DNA of 64,000 nucleotides from Symmachiella dynata (GCF_007747995.1 NZ_CP036276.1:5694001-5758000), one strand, 5' to 3'; shown: positions 1-9,154, numbered from the stretch's first letter. A program made the numbers and translations. The notes: generated from the sequence alone by a model not told the origin.

Positions 1-23
1 AGGTATTTTTTTAAAGCAACACA

Positions 24-1211
24 ATGATCCTACACGTCGACATGGACGCGTTCTACGCGTCAGTGGAACAACGCGATCGGCCGGAGTTGCGGGGGCGACC
101 GGTGATCGTGGGGGGTACGCCTGAAGGGCGGGGCGTGGTGGCAGCGGCGAGTTATGAGGCGCGCCAATTCGGGATCCATAGTGCGATGCCCGCGATCACT
201 GCGCGACGACTGTGTCCGCAAGCGGTCTGTCTGCCGGTCCGCATGCGACATTATGCCCAGATCTCCGCCAAGATTCGCGAATTTTTCCAGCGGTTCACAC
301 CGACGATTGAACCGCTTTCATTGGACGAGGCGTTTCTGGATGTGGCGGGGACAGAAAAACTGTTTGGTTCCGCTTGCGATGTCGCACGACAGATCCAGAC
401 GACCATTCGCGAGGAGTTGAACTTGGCGGCATCGGTCGGTGTTGCCCCGAATAAATTTGTTGCAAAAATTGCCAGTGACCTCCGCAAGCCACAGGGGTTT
501 GTGTATGTTCCGCCCGACGGAGTGGCCGCGTTTCTTGAACCCTTGGAAATCGAGCGGTTGTGGGGCGTTGGGAAGGTTTCCCAAAAGGTTCTGCACAAAT
601 TGGGGGTGCGGACGATTGGTCAATTGCGGCAAATGGACGTCAGTATTCTGCGGGACCATTTCGGCAAACAGGGGGACCATCTGTGGGAACTGGCACATGG
701 GCTCGACGAGCGGCGCGTGGTGCCGGATCACTTGGCGAAATCGATTTCGCACGAAACCACCTTTGCTCAGGACGTGAGCGACTTCGACGTCTTGCGGGCC
801 TGTTTGTTGGATCTCACGGAACAGGTCGCACGGCGGTTGCGACGGCAGAAACTTAGCGGCCGGACAATTCAGTTGAAAATTCGGTTTGCCAATTTCCGGA
901 CGATCACACGTGCGCACAGCCTGCCGGCGCCGACCAATGTGACGCAGACGTTGTGGGAGACAGCTGCGGAATTGCTAGCGGCGAACCAGTCGGCAGCGAC
1001 ACCGCCGGTGCGGTTGTTGGGGATGGGGGTGAGCGGTTTTGACAATCGTGGCCCGCAGCAAGGCTCATTATTTGCCGACGAAGAAACGGAGCGGCACAGC
1101 CGGCTGGATGTTGTGCGGGACGCGATTCGGGAGAAGTTCGGCGAATCGGCCTTGGGCCGCGGGGCGCGTCTGACAGATCAAGAAAAATCAAGCGGCGGAC
1201 CGAGCGAATAA
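24..1211 (+). CDS. dinB: DNA polymerase IV (Y-family translesion polymerase)
   Basis: Error-prone polymerase that extends past lesions or stalled forks. The 395-residue protein has the Y-family layout. The N-terminal motif MILHVDMDAFYASVE carries metal-binding D6 and D8, and the second catalytic motif PLSLDEAFLDV carries D101 and E102. A helix-hairpin-helix thumb (LWGVGKVSQKVLHKLGVRTIGQL) follows, and then the little-finger domain with SISHETTFAQD. Near the C-terminus QQGSLF (residues 345-350) looks like a beta-clamp-binding motif, which fits Pol IV. Length is a little above E. coli DinB (351), within the family range. The ATG at 24 begins exactly at the conserved motif. Only 23 bases lie upstream, so promoter and any LexA box are out of view. 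High confidence. Confidence 0.96.
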   Translation: MILHVDMDAFYASVEQRDRPELRGRPVIVGGTPEGRGVVAAASYEARQFGIHSAMPAITARRLCPQAVCLPVRMRHYAQISAKIREFFQRFTPTIEPLSLDEAFLDVAGTEKLFGSACDVARQIQTTIREELNLAASVGVAPNKFVAKIASDLRKPQGFVYVPPDGVAAFLEPLEIERLWGVGKVSQKVLHKLGVRTIGQLRQMDVSILRDHFGKQGDHLWELAHGLDERRVVPDHLAKSISHETTFAQDVSDFDVLRACLLDLTEQVARRLRRQKLSGRTIQLKIRFANFRTITRAHSLPAPTNVTQTLWETAAELLAANQSAATPPVRLLGMGVSGFDNRGPQQGSLFADEETERHSRLDVVRDAIREKFGESALGRGARLTDQEKSSGGPSE

Positions 1212-1381
1212 CGCACAACAGCGGCAGGTGGTGCGGACTATGCCGAATTCGCGGCGATTAAGAACCGAAAAAACTGCGATCTGGCAATTTCCCCACTGGA
1301 ATCCGATACGCCAAGCCGCATATACTGGGAACTTAAGGCAAGATTTCCTCCTGATGAAAATCGCGGGCAACGGGACGAGGC

Positions 1382-1564
1382 ATGGCGAAAAAAATCGTAA
1401 TCGTATCATTAGCGGCATCGGGACTGGTCGGAGCCATCGCGTTGGTGGATTTGATCACAGGATTCCCGTTTGGCAAATTTAGCGCAACGATGGACATCTG
1501 CATGATCATCGGTGCTGCCGTCGTGCTGTACATGGCTTACGACACGATTGATGAGGTCAAGTAG
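1382..1564 (+). CDS. Small two-helix membrane protein, function unknown
   Basis: A 60-residue protein made almost entirely of two hydrophobic segments, roughly residues 4-26 (IVIVSLAASGLVGAIALVDL) and 38-52 (MDICMIIGAAVVLYMAY), with a short polar C-terminus (DTIDEVK). A GAGG stretch lies directly before the ATG, closer than ideal. It stands alone on the plus strand between dinB and a convergent gene. Its clean hydrophobic periodicity argues for a real gene, and I recognise the type as a small planctomycete membrane protein. No function can be assigned. Confidence 0.72.
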   Translation: MAKKIVIVSLAASGLVGAIALVDLITGFPFGKFSATMDICMIIGAAVVLYMAYDTIDEVK

Positions 1565-1664
1565 CCGACGCTTGCCGCTGAATCACTGGAACGGCTGCGC
1601 CGAGTCCCCTCGCGGCGCGGCCGTATTGTTTTTCCAGCTCAACGATTTTTCAGCGCAGAGCAGC

Positions 1665-2903
1665 TCAGCGAAAATACGCGGGCAGATCCGGGACCGTGTC
1701 CCGCAGGATCTCAAGAATGGCCTTCCGCTCGGCCAGGGGGATTTTCTGAAAATCCTGCCCCGGCTCCTCTCCGCTCAGCACATTCCAAATGCGCTTGTAC
1801 AAGCGGGCTTTGGCGGCGGCGGGGAGTTGCTGAAATGCGGGGGTGTAGATCTGGTAGCTCAAGCGGTACTTGAACAGCCGCGTTTCCAAGTCAAACTGCC
1901 GTAAGCTGCGGCCGTGGGAATCTTCCGGCCCGTAGAATTCAAAGGCTCCAGTAAAACCGCTGTCACCAAACACTTCCTCCGTCAGCGGCGGTTCGTCGAT
2001 AAAAAATAGATACCGCAACAAGAACTCCTCGACGGTCGATTCGCGTTCCAGACGCGTTTCGTAGTTCAGCCGCGTCAGTAGGTTTTGCAGATAGGTTTGG
2101 TGCTCCATCACCATCAATGCCACAATGTCGCTGTGAGGCGTCAGGTAAGGTTGGACGTTGAAAAACGAGGAGAGGTCATTGACGTTGCCGTGCAGCAACG
2201 GGGCTATGCGGAATTCACGGGCCGCATCGGCGCCGATGACATTGCCCATGTGCGGTTGATCGCCATGGTCACCGGTGACGTACCATCCGCCCCAGCGTTT
2301 GTTCAGCGGGCTGTCATGGTTAATGAGGGAGCGGCCGTTGAGCGGTTCGCCGCGATGGTCGGTGAAAAAGGAGCGTGCCAGATGTCCGGGAACCTGCAAG
2401 GTATTGGTCGTGACGTGGCAGGTGAGACAGTTTGTGGCGCGGACGAACTTGGCCGGCTGTTCGGGAGATTGCGGCAGGGTGTAAAACATGCCCCCCTTTT
2501 GGGGATCGACCGTGGAAATCTCCAAAGCCGTACTCCCGGGAGTCCAACTGACATAGGTCTGGTCATTGAAGTAAATCGCCCGCGGCGTTTTGGGGCTGAT
2601 CAACTTGCGGTTGAGTGAGGTTTTTGAATAAACCAACACCTGCGATTCGACCGGTATGTCCAGTGCCCGCAACAGAGACCGCAGGTAGCCCCGCGATGGT
2701 TCATGCTTCAGCCGCACCTGCCGAGCGTCTAATTTTTTGCCGAGTTGGGCAATCGGATCCGTGCTGGATTCATCCTCATAATCGATCGGCGAACGGCCAT
2801 AAGGAAACGGCGTCGCGACGTCAGGAATCCGCTCCTCCGCCCGAGCAATGGCTCCAACCGCCAATTCCCCGATCAAAATACTTATCAGCAAACAGATTCG
2901 CAT
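1665..2903 (-). CDS. Secreted protein with a single CxxCH haem-binding motif
   Basis: A 412-residue exported protein that I cannot place in a named family. I start it at the second ATG (2903) because GGGAAGAGG sits a proper distance before it and because it then opens with a clean signal peptide (MRICLLISILIGELAVGAIARA). The first ATG at 2924 would add seven residues. One cytochrome-c-type motif, CLTCH, lies at about residues 159-163, preceded by VRATN and followed by VTTNTLQVPG, so one covalently bound haem is plausible. The C-terminal half is rich in aromatic and charged residues and lacks recognisable repeats. It may be a periplasmic electron carrier or a member of a planctomycete cytochrome-c-like family. 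The haem call rests on one motif. Confidence 0.75.
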   Translation of the reverse strand: MRICLLISILIGELAVGAIARAEERIPDVATPFPYGRSPIDYEDESSTDPIAQLGKKLDARQVRLKHEPSRGYLRSLLRALDIPVESQVLVYSKTSLNRKLISPKTPRAIYFNDQTYVSWTPGSTALEISTVDPQKGGMFYTLPQSPEQPAKFVRATNCLTCHVTTNTLQVPGHLARSFFTDHRGEPLNGRSLINHDSPLNKRWGGWYVTGDHGDQPHMGNVIGADAAREFRIAPLLHGNVNDLSSFFNVQPYLTPHSDIVALMVMEHQTYLQNLLTRLNYETRLERESTVEEFLLRYLFFIDEPPLTEEVFGDSGFTGAFEFYGPEDSHGRSLRQFDLETRLFKYRLSYQIYTPAFQQLPAAAKARLYKRIWNVLSGEEPGQDFQKIPLAERKAILEILRDTVPDLPAYFR

Positions 2904-3147
2904 CTTTGCAAAACCTCTTCCCATCGGGACCGCTGCCCCTTAACGTTATCAAATCCCGGCGTGTCATCATGGCTCAGGGGATACTTGAGGGTAACACAAC
3001 GGAGTCGGTCGGCACAGCAAACCCGCAGACCTTCTGGGGGACGCGCGGACGGTTTCCTGATACAATAACAACAGCGAAACCGGCGACGGTTTCTCGGATT
3101 CTGCCATTCTTCATTTCCAGGGGCGCGTTCCCGGCGCTGGATTCATC

Positions 3148-4128
3148 ATGGTTCATTACTCCTCACGCAAATGGCCGATCATTCTCGGTGTGATCCTCGT
3201 CGCACTGGTCGTGGCGATGTTGGTGATTTGGATCGTCAATCAAGCCTCCTCCCAACAGTGGGGGATGTTGATTCTCGGCGCCATCTTCTTTTCGCTGGTA
3301 TTGATCGGCGTCGTGCTGTATTTCATCCTCACGATCAAAGAGGTCAACCTCAGCCGGCGACAGGCGAATTTTATTGATGCGGTCACGCACGAATTGAAAT
3401 CGCCGATTGCCTCGATCAAGCTCTATTTGCAGACGCTCGACATGCGCGAAGTCGATCTTGAGCAACAGCGGGAATTTCATCGATTCATGCTCGAAGACGT
3501 GCAACGGCTCGACGCGCTGATTGACCACCTGTTGGTCGCGGCGCGGTTGGATTTTGAAGAACAGGAGGAAGCGCCGCGGGATGTTGATGCGGTGGAATGT
3601 TTGACCCACTGCGTCGACATTGTCTCGCGACGTTTTCAGTTGCAACCGGAACAAGTCGAAATGGATCTCGTTCCTTGCACCGTGCATGCCCGCAACCGCG
3701 ATTTGGAAATGATCTTCACCAATCTGTTGGACAATGCCGCCAAGTACGCCGGCGAACATCCGAAAATTCACGTGCAAGCCCGCCCCGGTGGTTCGGATCG
3801 TGTGATCATTCGCATTTCAGACAATGGCCGTGGTGTGCGGTTTGAAGTGCGGCGAAAAATCTTTCAACGGTTTTTCCGCGGTGGATCGGAGTTGGTTCGC
3901 ACCACTGTCGGCACCGGACTAGGGCTGTATCTGGTCCGTTCGCTGGTAAAAAAGGCCAAAGGCAAGATCTCGGTGAATAATCGTGGACCGTTCTCCGGAG
4001 CGACGTTTGAAGTCGAGCTGCCGGGACGTATGATAGAAGAAGCTCAACAGCCACCGACGCCGGATCAACCGGCTGAAAACCTGACACCCCAGCATTCGAC
4101 GGAGACTCCGCCGTCGCCACACTCATGA
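3148..4128 (+). CDS. Membrane sensor histidine kinase
   Basis: Sensor of a two-component system: it autophosphorylates and passes phosphate to the response regulator encoded by the overlapping next gene. Two N-terminal membrane helices (about residues 9-31 and 38-61) enclose only a very short external loop, so it probably senses through the membrane or a partner. The H-box is FIDAVTHELKSP with H81. ATPase motifs follow in order: N box MIFTNLLDNAAKYA, G1 ISDNGRGV, F box FQRFFRG, and G2 GTGLGLYLV. A proline/glutamine-rich tail closes the 326-residue protein. Its stop overlaps the start of the next gene in an ATGA, showing translational coupling. The signal is unknown. Confidence 0.93.
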   Translation: MVHYSSRKWPIILGVILVALVVAMLVIWIVNQASSQQWGMLILGAIFFSLVLIGVVLYFILTIKEVNLSRRQANFIDAVTHELKSPIASIKLYLQTLDMREVDLEQQREFHRFMLEDVQRLDALIDHLLVAARLDFEEQEEAPRDVDAVECLTHCVDIVSRRFQLQPEQVEMDLVPCTVHARNRDLEMIFTNLLDNAAKYAGEHPKIHVQARPGGSDRVIIRISDNGRGVRFEVRRKIFQRFFRGGSELVRTTVGTGLGLYLVRSLVKKAKGKISVNNRGPFSGATFEVELPGRMIEEAQQPPTPDQPAENLTPQHSTETPPSPHS

Positions 4129-4877
4129 ACAAGAAAGTTTTGATTGTCGAAGACGAAGCGCACATCGGCATCGGGATCAAGTTCAATTGTGAGGCTGAAG
4201 GTCTTGAGGCGACATTGGTCGAAGATGGGCCGTCGGCGTTAAAATTGATCGCCGATGAACCCGATGAATTCTGCGCCGTCATCTTAGATATCATGCTCCC
4301 CGATATGAGCGGCTATGCCGTGCTCGAAGAGATCCGCGCCCGCGGCATTCAGATTCCGGTGCTGATTCTTAGCGCGCGAACTCTGACCGAAGATAAAGTC
4401 CGCGGATTCGATGCCGGCGCCGATCAGTATCTGACGAAACCGTTCGAACTTCCGGAGCTCATTAGCCGGGTCAAAAGCCTCGTCAATCGCCGCAAGCCTG
4501 AACCGGCAACCCTGCCGACTCCCGATGTCTTTGCCTTCGGCAATGCCCGCATCGATTTTAAGCGGCACGAGGTCACAGTCGATGGTGAGTTGTTGGAACT
4601 GACGACCAAGGAATTGGACCTGTTGCGATTTTTCGTCGCACGGGAAGGGCAAGTGTTGTCCCGCAGTGATTTGCTGGACAACGTCTGGGGCGTCGATTCG
4701 TCGCCGATCACTCGTACGGTCGATAATTTCATTGTCCGCCTGCGACGCTACTTCGAGATCGACCCGGCCAACCCGCAGCACTTCCTCTCAGTCCGCGGCG
4801 TCGGCTATCGCTTTGTCGCCGACCCCAATGGCGAGGAGCACGATGAAAGCAAAACAGAGGACGATGAAAATGAATAA
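4125..4877 (+). CDS. OmpR/PhoB-family response regulator
   Basis: Transcription factor partner of the kinase just upstream, with which it shares an ATGA overlap. The receiver domain (residues 1 to about 120) has the acidic pocket LIVEDE, phosphoacceptor D55 in VILDIMLPD, the switch region VLILSAR and the conserved lysine in YLTKPFE. The winged-helix DNA-binding domain (about 135-235) has the family pattern LTTKELDLLRFFVAREGQVLSR and ends with the typical SVRGVGYRFV. The last 15 residues are acidic. OmpR-type regulators usually bind direct repeats with an 11-base period; no target can be assigned here. Convergent with the next gene, only 9 bases away. Confidence 0.95.
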   Translation: MNKKVLIVEDEAHIGIGIKFNCEAEGLEATLVEDGPSALKLIADEPDEFCAVILDIMLPDMSGYAVLEEIRARGIQIPVLILSARTLTEDKVRGFDAGADQYLTKPFELPELISRVKSLVNRRKPEPATLPTPDVFAFGNARIDFKRHEVTVDGELLELTTKELDLLRFFVAREGQVLSRSDLLDNVWGVDSSPITRTVDNFIVRLRRYFEIDPANPQHFLSVRGVGYRFVADPNGEEHDESKTEDDENE

Positions 4878-4886
4878 CGTCGCTCG

Positions 4887-6005
4887 CTAACACAAGCCGT
4901 CCATGGCAGCATCCATCTCCGCCGCGATGCGATCCCAATGATACCGGCGCATCGCCAAGCGACCGCGCTGAGGAGTCGCCCCCCACAATGGGCCCGTCTG
5001 CTGACGCGCAGCTAATTCCTGCAAACGATCCGCCAACCCGCCCACGCTGCCGTCAAAAAAAATAGCGGCAGTCTCATCACTCTCCAATGCCGCCAATGTT
5101 TCCGGATAGGCCAAGCGCCGCGGCACGACCGGAAACGCGCCGGCAGCGACCGCCTCGACAATACCGATTCCGAAAAACTCATGCACAGCTGTCGAAACGG
5201 CGACATCCGCGTCCAGCAGGGCTGCCACGTATTCTTCGCGTGATTCTTGGTAGCCCCAACGATCGATCCGGTCGGCGAAACGATGCCGCGCCTCGGCGAA
5301 CACATCGGGAACCTGCGCAAAGGATTCGCCGATCACGCTCAGCCGAAAATCGAGACCGGACCGCTCAAGGATTTCGAGCGCCGCAAAAAAATCGCCGGGG
5401 TTCTTGTCATGCTCCCAGCGTGCTGCCCATAAAATCCGCAATGGACCGTCCCGCCGCGCACCGCGTGCGGGGAACTCATGAATGCCCGGCGAATGCACAA
5501 CCGATTTGTCGCGGATGCCATCGATCATCTCCGCATGCGAATAATCGGGCATCCGCTGCAGAAACGTCGCGGCGGCCTCAAGAAAAATATCCCGATGATA
5601 TGCCGAATTGAACCACACCGCCTCAGCGGCATGCGCTGTGGTAATGTTCGTGTAGGCAAAATGCAGATCCCGCTCTTTTGCGCGTTGTTGCGGATATGTC
5701 AGTTGGTTCTCATGGAAATAGACCACCGCCGGCAACGCTGCCACGTGCGGTGCGGTCAGACCGCGAAACTCCGGCAGATTCAACATGTCGGAACAAAAGA
5801 TCGCATCCCACCGCTGGCCCTGATCGACGCGTTTGGCGACCATCTCGGCAAACGTCACAGCAGCATGCCGCATCCGCCATTTCCACTTATAGGCCGGCAG
5901 CCCCAGCAGTGTGAATTCATGCCCGCTCCGCGCTTGCCAACCATCCAGGAATGCGCGATGGCTGCCGCCGTAGTAGGGTTCAAGGGCTAAGATGCGCATA
6001 GACAA
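4887..6005 (-). CDS. DUF3524 glycosyltransferase, homologue of tRNA-queuosine mannosyltransferase
   Basis: A 372-residue GT-B glycosyltransferase. The N-terminal domain carries the DUF3524 signature: residues 8-15 EPYYGGSH, then LLGLPAYKWKWRMR, very like the start of human GTDC1 (now QTMAN, which puts mannose on queuosine in tRNA-Asp). The C-terminal half is a GT4-type nucleotide-sugar domain with RILWAARWEHDKNP and the acceptor/donor loop FGIGIVEAVAAGAFPVVP (about residues 275-292). What is seen is family membership. That it mannosylates queuosine in this bacterium is inference, since mannosyl-queuosine is an animal modification and no tgt or queA gene lies in the window. Two in-frame ATGs (6005 and 5999) are possible starts. 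Confidence 0.85.
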   Translation of the reverse strand: MSMRILALEPYYGGSHRAFLDGWQARSGHEFTLLGLPAYKWKWRMRHAAVTFAEMVAKRVDQGQRWDAIFCSDMLNLPEFRGLTAPHVAALPAVVYFHENQLTYPQQRAKERDLHFAYTNITTAHAAEAVWFNSAYHRDIFLEAAATFLQRMPDYSHAEMIDGIRDKSVVHSPGIHEFPARGARRDGPLRILWAARWEHDKNPGDFFAALEILERSGLDFRLSVIGESFAQVPDVFAEARHRFADRIDRWGYQESREEYVAALLDADVAVSTAVHEFFGIGIVEAVAAGAFPVVPRRLAYPETLAALESDETAAIFFDGSVGGLADRLQELAARQQTGPLWGATPQRGRLAMRRYHWDRIAAEMDAAMDGLC

Positions 6006-6160
6006 CGGGGATTTCCAAAGGACACCGGCGGACGGATCTATTTTTCCTCCATTATGGTCCCGTTGCTGCGGTTTGTATATTCTGTGAGACGTTGGCGCGA
6101 TGCCATACTTCCGTTGCTGTTCTTTTTGTCGACCACTGTTTTTTAGAATACAAAAATATC

Positions 6161-7540
6161 ATGACCGCACCGCAAGGTCTTCTCACCTCCAGCGAATTGG
6201 CCGAACATGTCGCGGCTGAAACGATTGACACCGTGTTGGTCGCTTTTACAGACCTTTATGGACGTCTGGTTGGCAAACGTTTCGATGCCTCGTTTTTTGT
6301 CGAACAGATCGAAAAATCGGGCACGCACGCGTGTGACTATTTGCTGACCGTCGACATGGAGATGACGCCGGTCGCTGGTTATCGCTTTTCCAACTGGGAA
6401 CGTGGTTACGGCGACTTTCATCTCGTGCCCGATTTGTCGACGCTACGCATTGCCACTTGGTTGGATCGGACCGCCATGGTGCTGTGCGACGTCCACGACG
6501 AATCGGCCCACGCGCCCGTCAGCATCGCCCCCCGTTCGTTGTTGCGAAAACAAATTGAACAGGCGGAGAAGTTGGGGTACGCCGCCAAGGCGGGTTCGGA
6601 ATTGGAATACTTCATCTTCGAGAATTCCTACCGCGATGCTGCCGAGGGGGGATATGCGAGTCTCAAACCAGCCGGTTGGTACATCGAGGATTATCACACA
6701 TTGCAGGGCACACGGGAGGAATCGTTCAACGGCGCCGTCCGCCGGCATTTGTCACGGTCGGGAATTCCGGTCGAATGCACCAAAGGGGAATGGGGACTGG
6801 GGCAGCACGAACTGAATGTGCGATATGCCGACATCCTGGCCATGGCTGACAACCAGGGCGTTTATAAGCAATGCGTGAAGGAAGTTGCCGATGCACAGGG
6901 CATCAGCGTGACCTTCATGGCCAAATATTCCCACGACCATGCCGGTTCCAGTTGCCACATCCATCTCAGCCTGTGGAAAGATGGCAAAAACGCCTTTGCC
7001 GGTGATCAGGAATTCGCCGGGATCCAATGTTCAGACCTGTTTCGCTGGTTCCTCGCTGGTTGGATGGCGCATGCGGCAGAGCTGATGGTCTGTTATGCCC
7101 CCACGGTCAATTCCTACAAACGGTATCAATCCGGCTCCTGGGCACCGACCCGTTTGGCCTGGTGCCGCGATAACCGCACCGCTGGATTTCGCGTTGTCGG
7201 AAATGGCCCGAGCCTGCGGATCGAATGCCGCATTCCCGGTGCGGACTGTAATCCGTATTTGGCCTACGCCGCTGCTCTCGCCTCGGGTTTGGACGGCATC
7301 GCCAACAAAACCGAACCGCCGGCAATTTTTGAAGGGGACGTTTATGCAGCGGAAGAATTGGAGCATGTTCCCCGTACCCTCGAGGAAGCGACAACCAATT
7401 TCGAAAACAGCGAATTTGCCAAAGCCGCATTTGGCGCAGAGGTTGTCGAGCACTACGCACACTTCTTCCGCACTGAGGTCGACGACTATCACAAGGCGGT
7501 CACGGATTGGGAACGGCAACGTTATTTCGAACGGATTTGA
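6161..7540 (+). CDS. Glutamine synthetase family protein (gamma-glutamyl-polyamine synthetase-like)
   Basis: ATP-dependent ligase joining the gamma-carboxyl of glutamate to an amine. The 459-residue protein keeps the GS hallmarks: ELEYFIF (metal ligands), GLGQHELNVRYAD, the substrate/metal motif KYSHDHAGSSCHIHLS near residues 257-272, VNSYKRYQSGSWAP, and the arginine-rich NGPSLRIECRIPGAD with N-P-Y-L-A-Y near 360. The adenylylation loop of GlnA is absent, and a gamma-glutamyl hydrolase gene follows 72 bases downstream, as puuD accompanies puuA in putrescine breakdown. So a PuuA-like role in amine catabolism is more likely than ammonia assimilation. The ATG at 6161 is chosen because the protein then begins like its family; an upstream extension lacks similarity. 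Substrate not proven. Confidence 0.87.
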   Translation: MTAPQGLLTSSELAEHVAAETIDTVLVAFTDLYGRLVGKRFDASFFVEQIEKSGTHACDYLLTVDMEMTPVAGYRFSNWERGYGDFHLVPDLSTLRIATWLDRTAMVLCDVHDESAHAPVSIAPRSLLRKQIEQAEKLGYAAKAGSELEYFIFENSYRDAAEGGYASLKPAGWYIEDYHTLQGTREESFNGAVRRHLSRSGIPVECTKGEWGLGQHELNVRYADILAMADNQGVYKQCVKEVADAQGISVTFMAKYSHDHAGSSCHIHLSLWKDGKNAFAGDQEFAGIQCSDLFRWFLAGWMAHAAELMVCYAPTVNSYKRYQSGSWAPTRLAWCRDNRTAGFRVVGNGPSLRIECRIPGADCNPYLAYAAALASGLDGIANKTEPPAIFEGDVYAAEELEHVPRTLEEATTNFENSEFAKAAFGAEVVEHYAHFFRTEVDDYHKAVTDWERQRYFERI

Positions 7541-7612
7541 TCGACCTTGTGGGACTGAGCCGCGTACGGCAGGCAGCTTCACGGGCGACGTGAATATTTC
7601 AGAGCAGCAGAC

Positions 7613-8344
7613 ATGACGACACCATTACAAAACTCCCGGTCGGCTCCGCTGATTGGCATCACGACGTATGGGCGGGATGAGGGGAACCGGTTTACGCTCC
7701 CAGGCGAATACGTCGATGCCGTCCGCCGCGCCGGCGGCATTCCGTTGCTAATTGCTCCCGGTGAATCGCAGGTGGATGACGTGCTCGCGATCCTCGATGG
7801 CTTAGTCCTCGCGGGGGGCGGTGATCTGTGCCCCAGCCTGTACGGGGGGAGCATGCATGAATCGATCTACATGGTCGACAGCGAACGGGACTCCAGCGAA
7901 TTGGAATTGGCACGCACAATTATCGAGGCGGGATTTCCCACACTGGCGATTTGCCGCGGCGCACAATTGGTGAATATCGCGCTGGGTGGCAACCTGCACG
8001 AACATCTTCCCGATGTGGTTGGCGAAGAAATTCTCCACCGCCTACCGCCGCGCGAACCGGTCGAACATCACGTCACCATCGACGCCGATTCTCGTTTGGC
8101 TGCCGTGATGGGCGAAACCGATGTCTCGACCGCCTCGTGGCATCACCAAGCAATACGCGACGTCGCACCAGCACTAACAGTCACCGCCCGAGCACCCGAC
8201 GGCACAATCGAAGCCGTCGAAGCGCGCGAACATCCTTGGCTGCTCGCCGTACAATGGCACCCCGAACTAACCGCCGCCCGCGACGCGCACCAACAACGTC
8301 TATTCAACGCCTTAGTCGAAAAAGCACAACAAACCGAATCGTAG
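7613..8344 (+). CDS. Class I glutamine amidotransferase, gamma-glutamyl-GABA hydrolase-like
   Basis: A 243-residue peptidase C26-type hydrolase resembling PuuD, which frees GABA from gamma-glutamyl-GABA. The catalytic triad can be read directly: nucleophile C114 in LAICRGAQ, H216 and E218 in AVQWHPEL. The oxyanion strand LAGGGDLCPSLY and the substrate loop STASWHHQ are typical. It lies 72 bases after the glutamine-synthetase-like gene on the same strand and probably forms an operon with it. Together they would open and close a gamma-glutamylated-amine pathway, although the oxidase and dehydrogenase steps are not in the window. Its stop codon lies inside a perfect palindromic repeat (see 8341). 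Confidence 0.88.
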   Translation: MTTPLQNSRSAPLIGITTYGRDEGNRFTLPGEYVDAVRRAGGIPLLIAPGESQVDDVLAILDGLVLAGGGDLCPSLYGGSMHESIYMVDSERDSSELELARTIIEAGFPTLAICRGAQLVNIALGGNLHEHLPDVVGEEILHRLPPREPVEHHVTIDADSRLAAVMGETDVSTASWHHQAIRDVAPALTVTARAPDGTIEAVEAREHPWLLAVQWHPELTAARDAHQQRLFNALVEKAQQTES

Positions 8345-8380
8345 GGTGCGTCGCGACGCACCTTTCTCGCGTAGGACGAG
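8341..8380. repeat. Partial copy of a dispersed repeat (GGTGCGTCGCGACGCACC palindrome)
   Basis: The 27 bases at 8341-8367 are the exact reverse complement of 53363-53389, the right end of the longer element at 53133. The core is the perfect palindrome GGTGCGTCGCGACGCACC. The stop codon of the amidotransferase gene lies inside it. A few further bases (to about 8380) also resemble the larger element. The identity over 27 bases on opposite strands cannot be chance. Confidence 0.85.
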
Positions 8381-8491
8381 AGATCCCCCCAACCGAACCA
8401 GCGACACAAATCATTCCGCTTCACGCGTTGAACCGAACGCATTTGAATGTGTTTCGTAGATTGCGGGATGGCACGTCGCTTGGTGCTCGAA

Positions 8492-8538
8492 ACCCCTCAC
8501 CCCGGCCCTCTCCCAGAGGGAGAGGGGGAAGGTTTTTT
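8492..8538 (+). terminator. Palindromic repeat acting as likely intrinsic terminator
   Basis: A 9-base-pair stem (CCCTCTCCC at 8506-8514, GGGAGAGGG at 8518-8526) with an AGA loop is followed seven bases later by six T at 8533-8538. The sequence with its CCCCTCACCCCGG lead is a palindrome of a type that I know to be widely repeated in bacterial genomes. Here it sits between the convergent amidotransferase and frr genes and would end plus-strand transcripts. Confidence 0.65.
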
Positions 8539-8593
8539 GGCGGGCGTTTTATTAGCAGTGGCCGGGGAGAGCGCGGCTTTTGCTTCGCCGCGA

Positions 8594-9154
8594 CTATTCT
8601 TCCATGACCTCTTTCTCTTTGGTCGTCGCTTGTTCGTTCACGCGACCTTCGTATTTTTTGGTCAGTTCCTGAACCTTGTCTTTGGTCGTATCCCGAATGT
8701 CTTCGGTCATCAGCTTATCTTTTTCCGCCTGGTCCGCGTGTTTGTTGCCGTCTCGGCGGATATTGCGGATCGAGATCCGGGCCTCTTCGGCGAATTCTTT
8801 GACCCGCGACACCAATTGCCGACGGCGTTCTGTGGATAGCGGCGGGATGTTTAGGCGAATGATGCGGCCGTCGGAGTTGGGGGCCAAGCCGACGTCGCTG
8901 GCTTGAATCGCCTTGGAGATCGCGCTGATCGAGGAGGCATCGAAGGGGCGGATGGCAATTTGTTGCGGTTCGGGAACAGTGATGCTCGCCAACTGCTTAA
9001 TTGGTGTTTGTGAGCCGTAATATTCGACGCGAATTGAGTCGACTAGTCCGGGTGTTGCGCGGCCGGTGCGCAGCCCTTGCAGTTGGCCGTGAAACACTTC
9101 AACGGCTTTATCCATCCGCTCCTCGGCATCGAGCAAAATTTCGTCTTGATCCAT
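8594..9154 (-). CDS. frr: Ribosome recycling factor
   Basis: Splits post-termination ribosomes together with EF-G. The 186-residue protein matches the family length. Diagnostic stretches are LRTGRATPGLVDSIRVEYYG near the N-terminus, LASITVPEPQQIAIRPFD, SDGRIIRLNIPPLSTERR and the C-terminal helix VSRVKEFAEEARISIRNIRRDGN, which together form the long three-helix bundle and the small hinge domain. The gene lies 55 bases downstream of pyrH on the same strand, the classic pyrH-frr order, and is very probably cotranscribed. Confidence 0.97.
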   Translation of the reverse strand: MDQDEILLDAEERMDKAVEVFHGQLQGLRTGRATPGLVDSIRVEYYGSQTPIKQLASITVPEPQQIAIRPFDASSISAISKAIQASDVGLAPNSDGRIIRLNIPPLSTERRRQLVSRVKEFAEEARISIRNIRRDGNKHADQAEKDKLMTEDIRDTTKDKVQELTKKYEGRVNEQATTKEKEVMEE

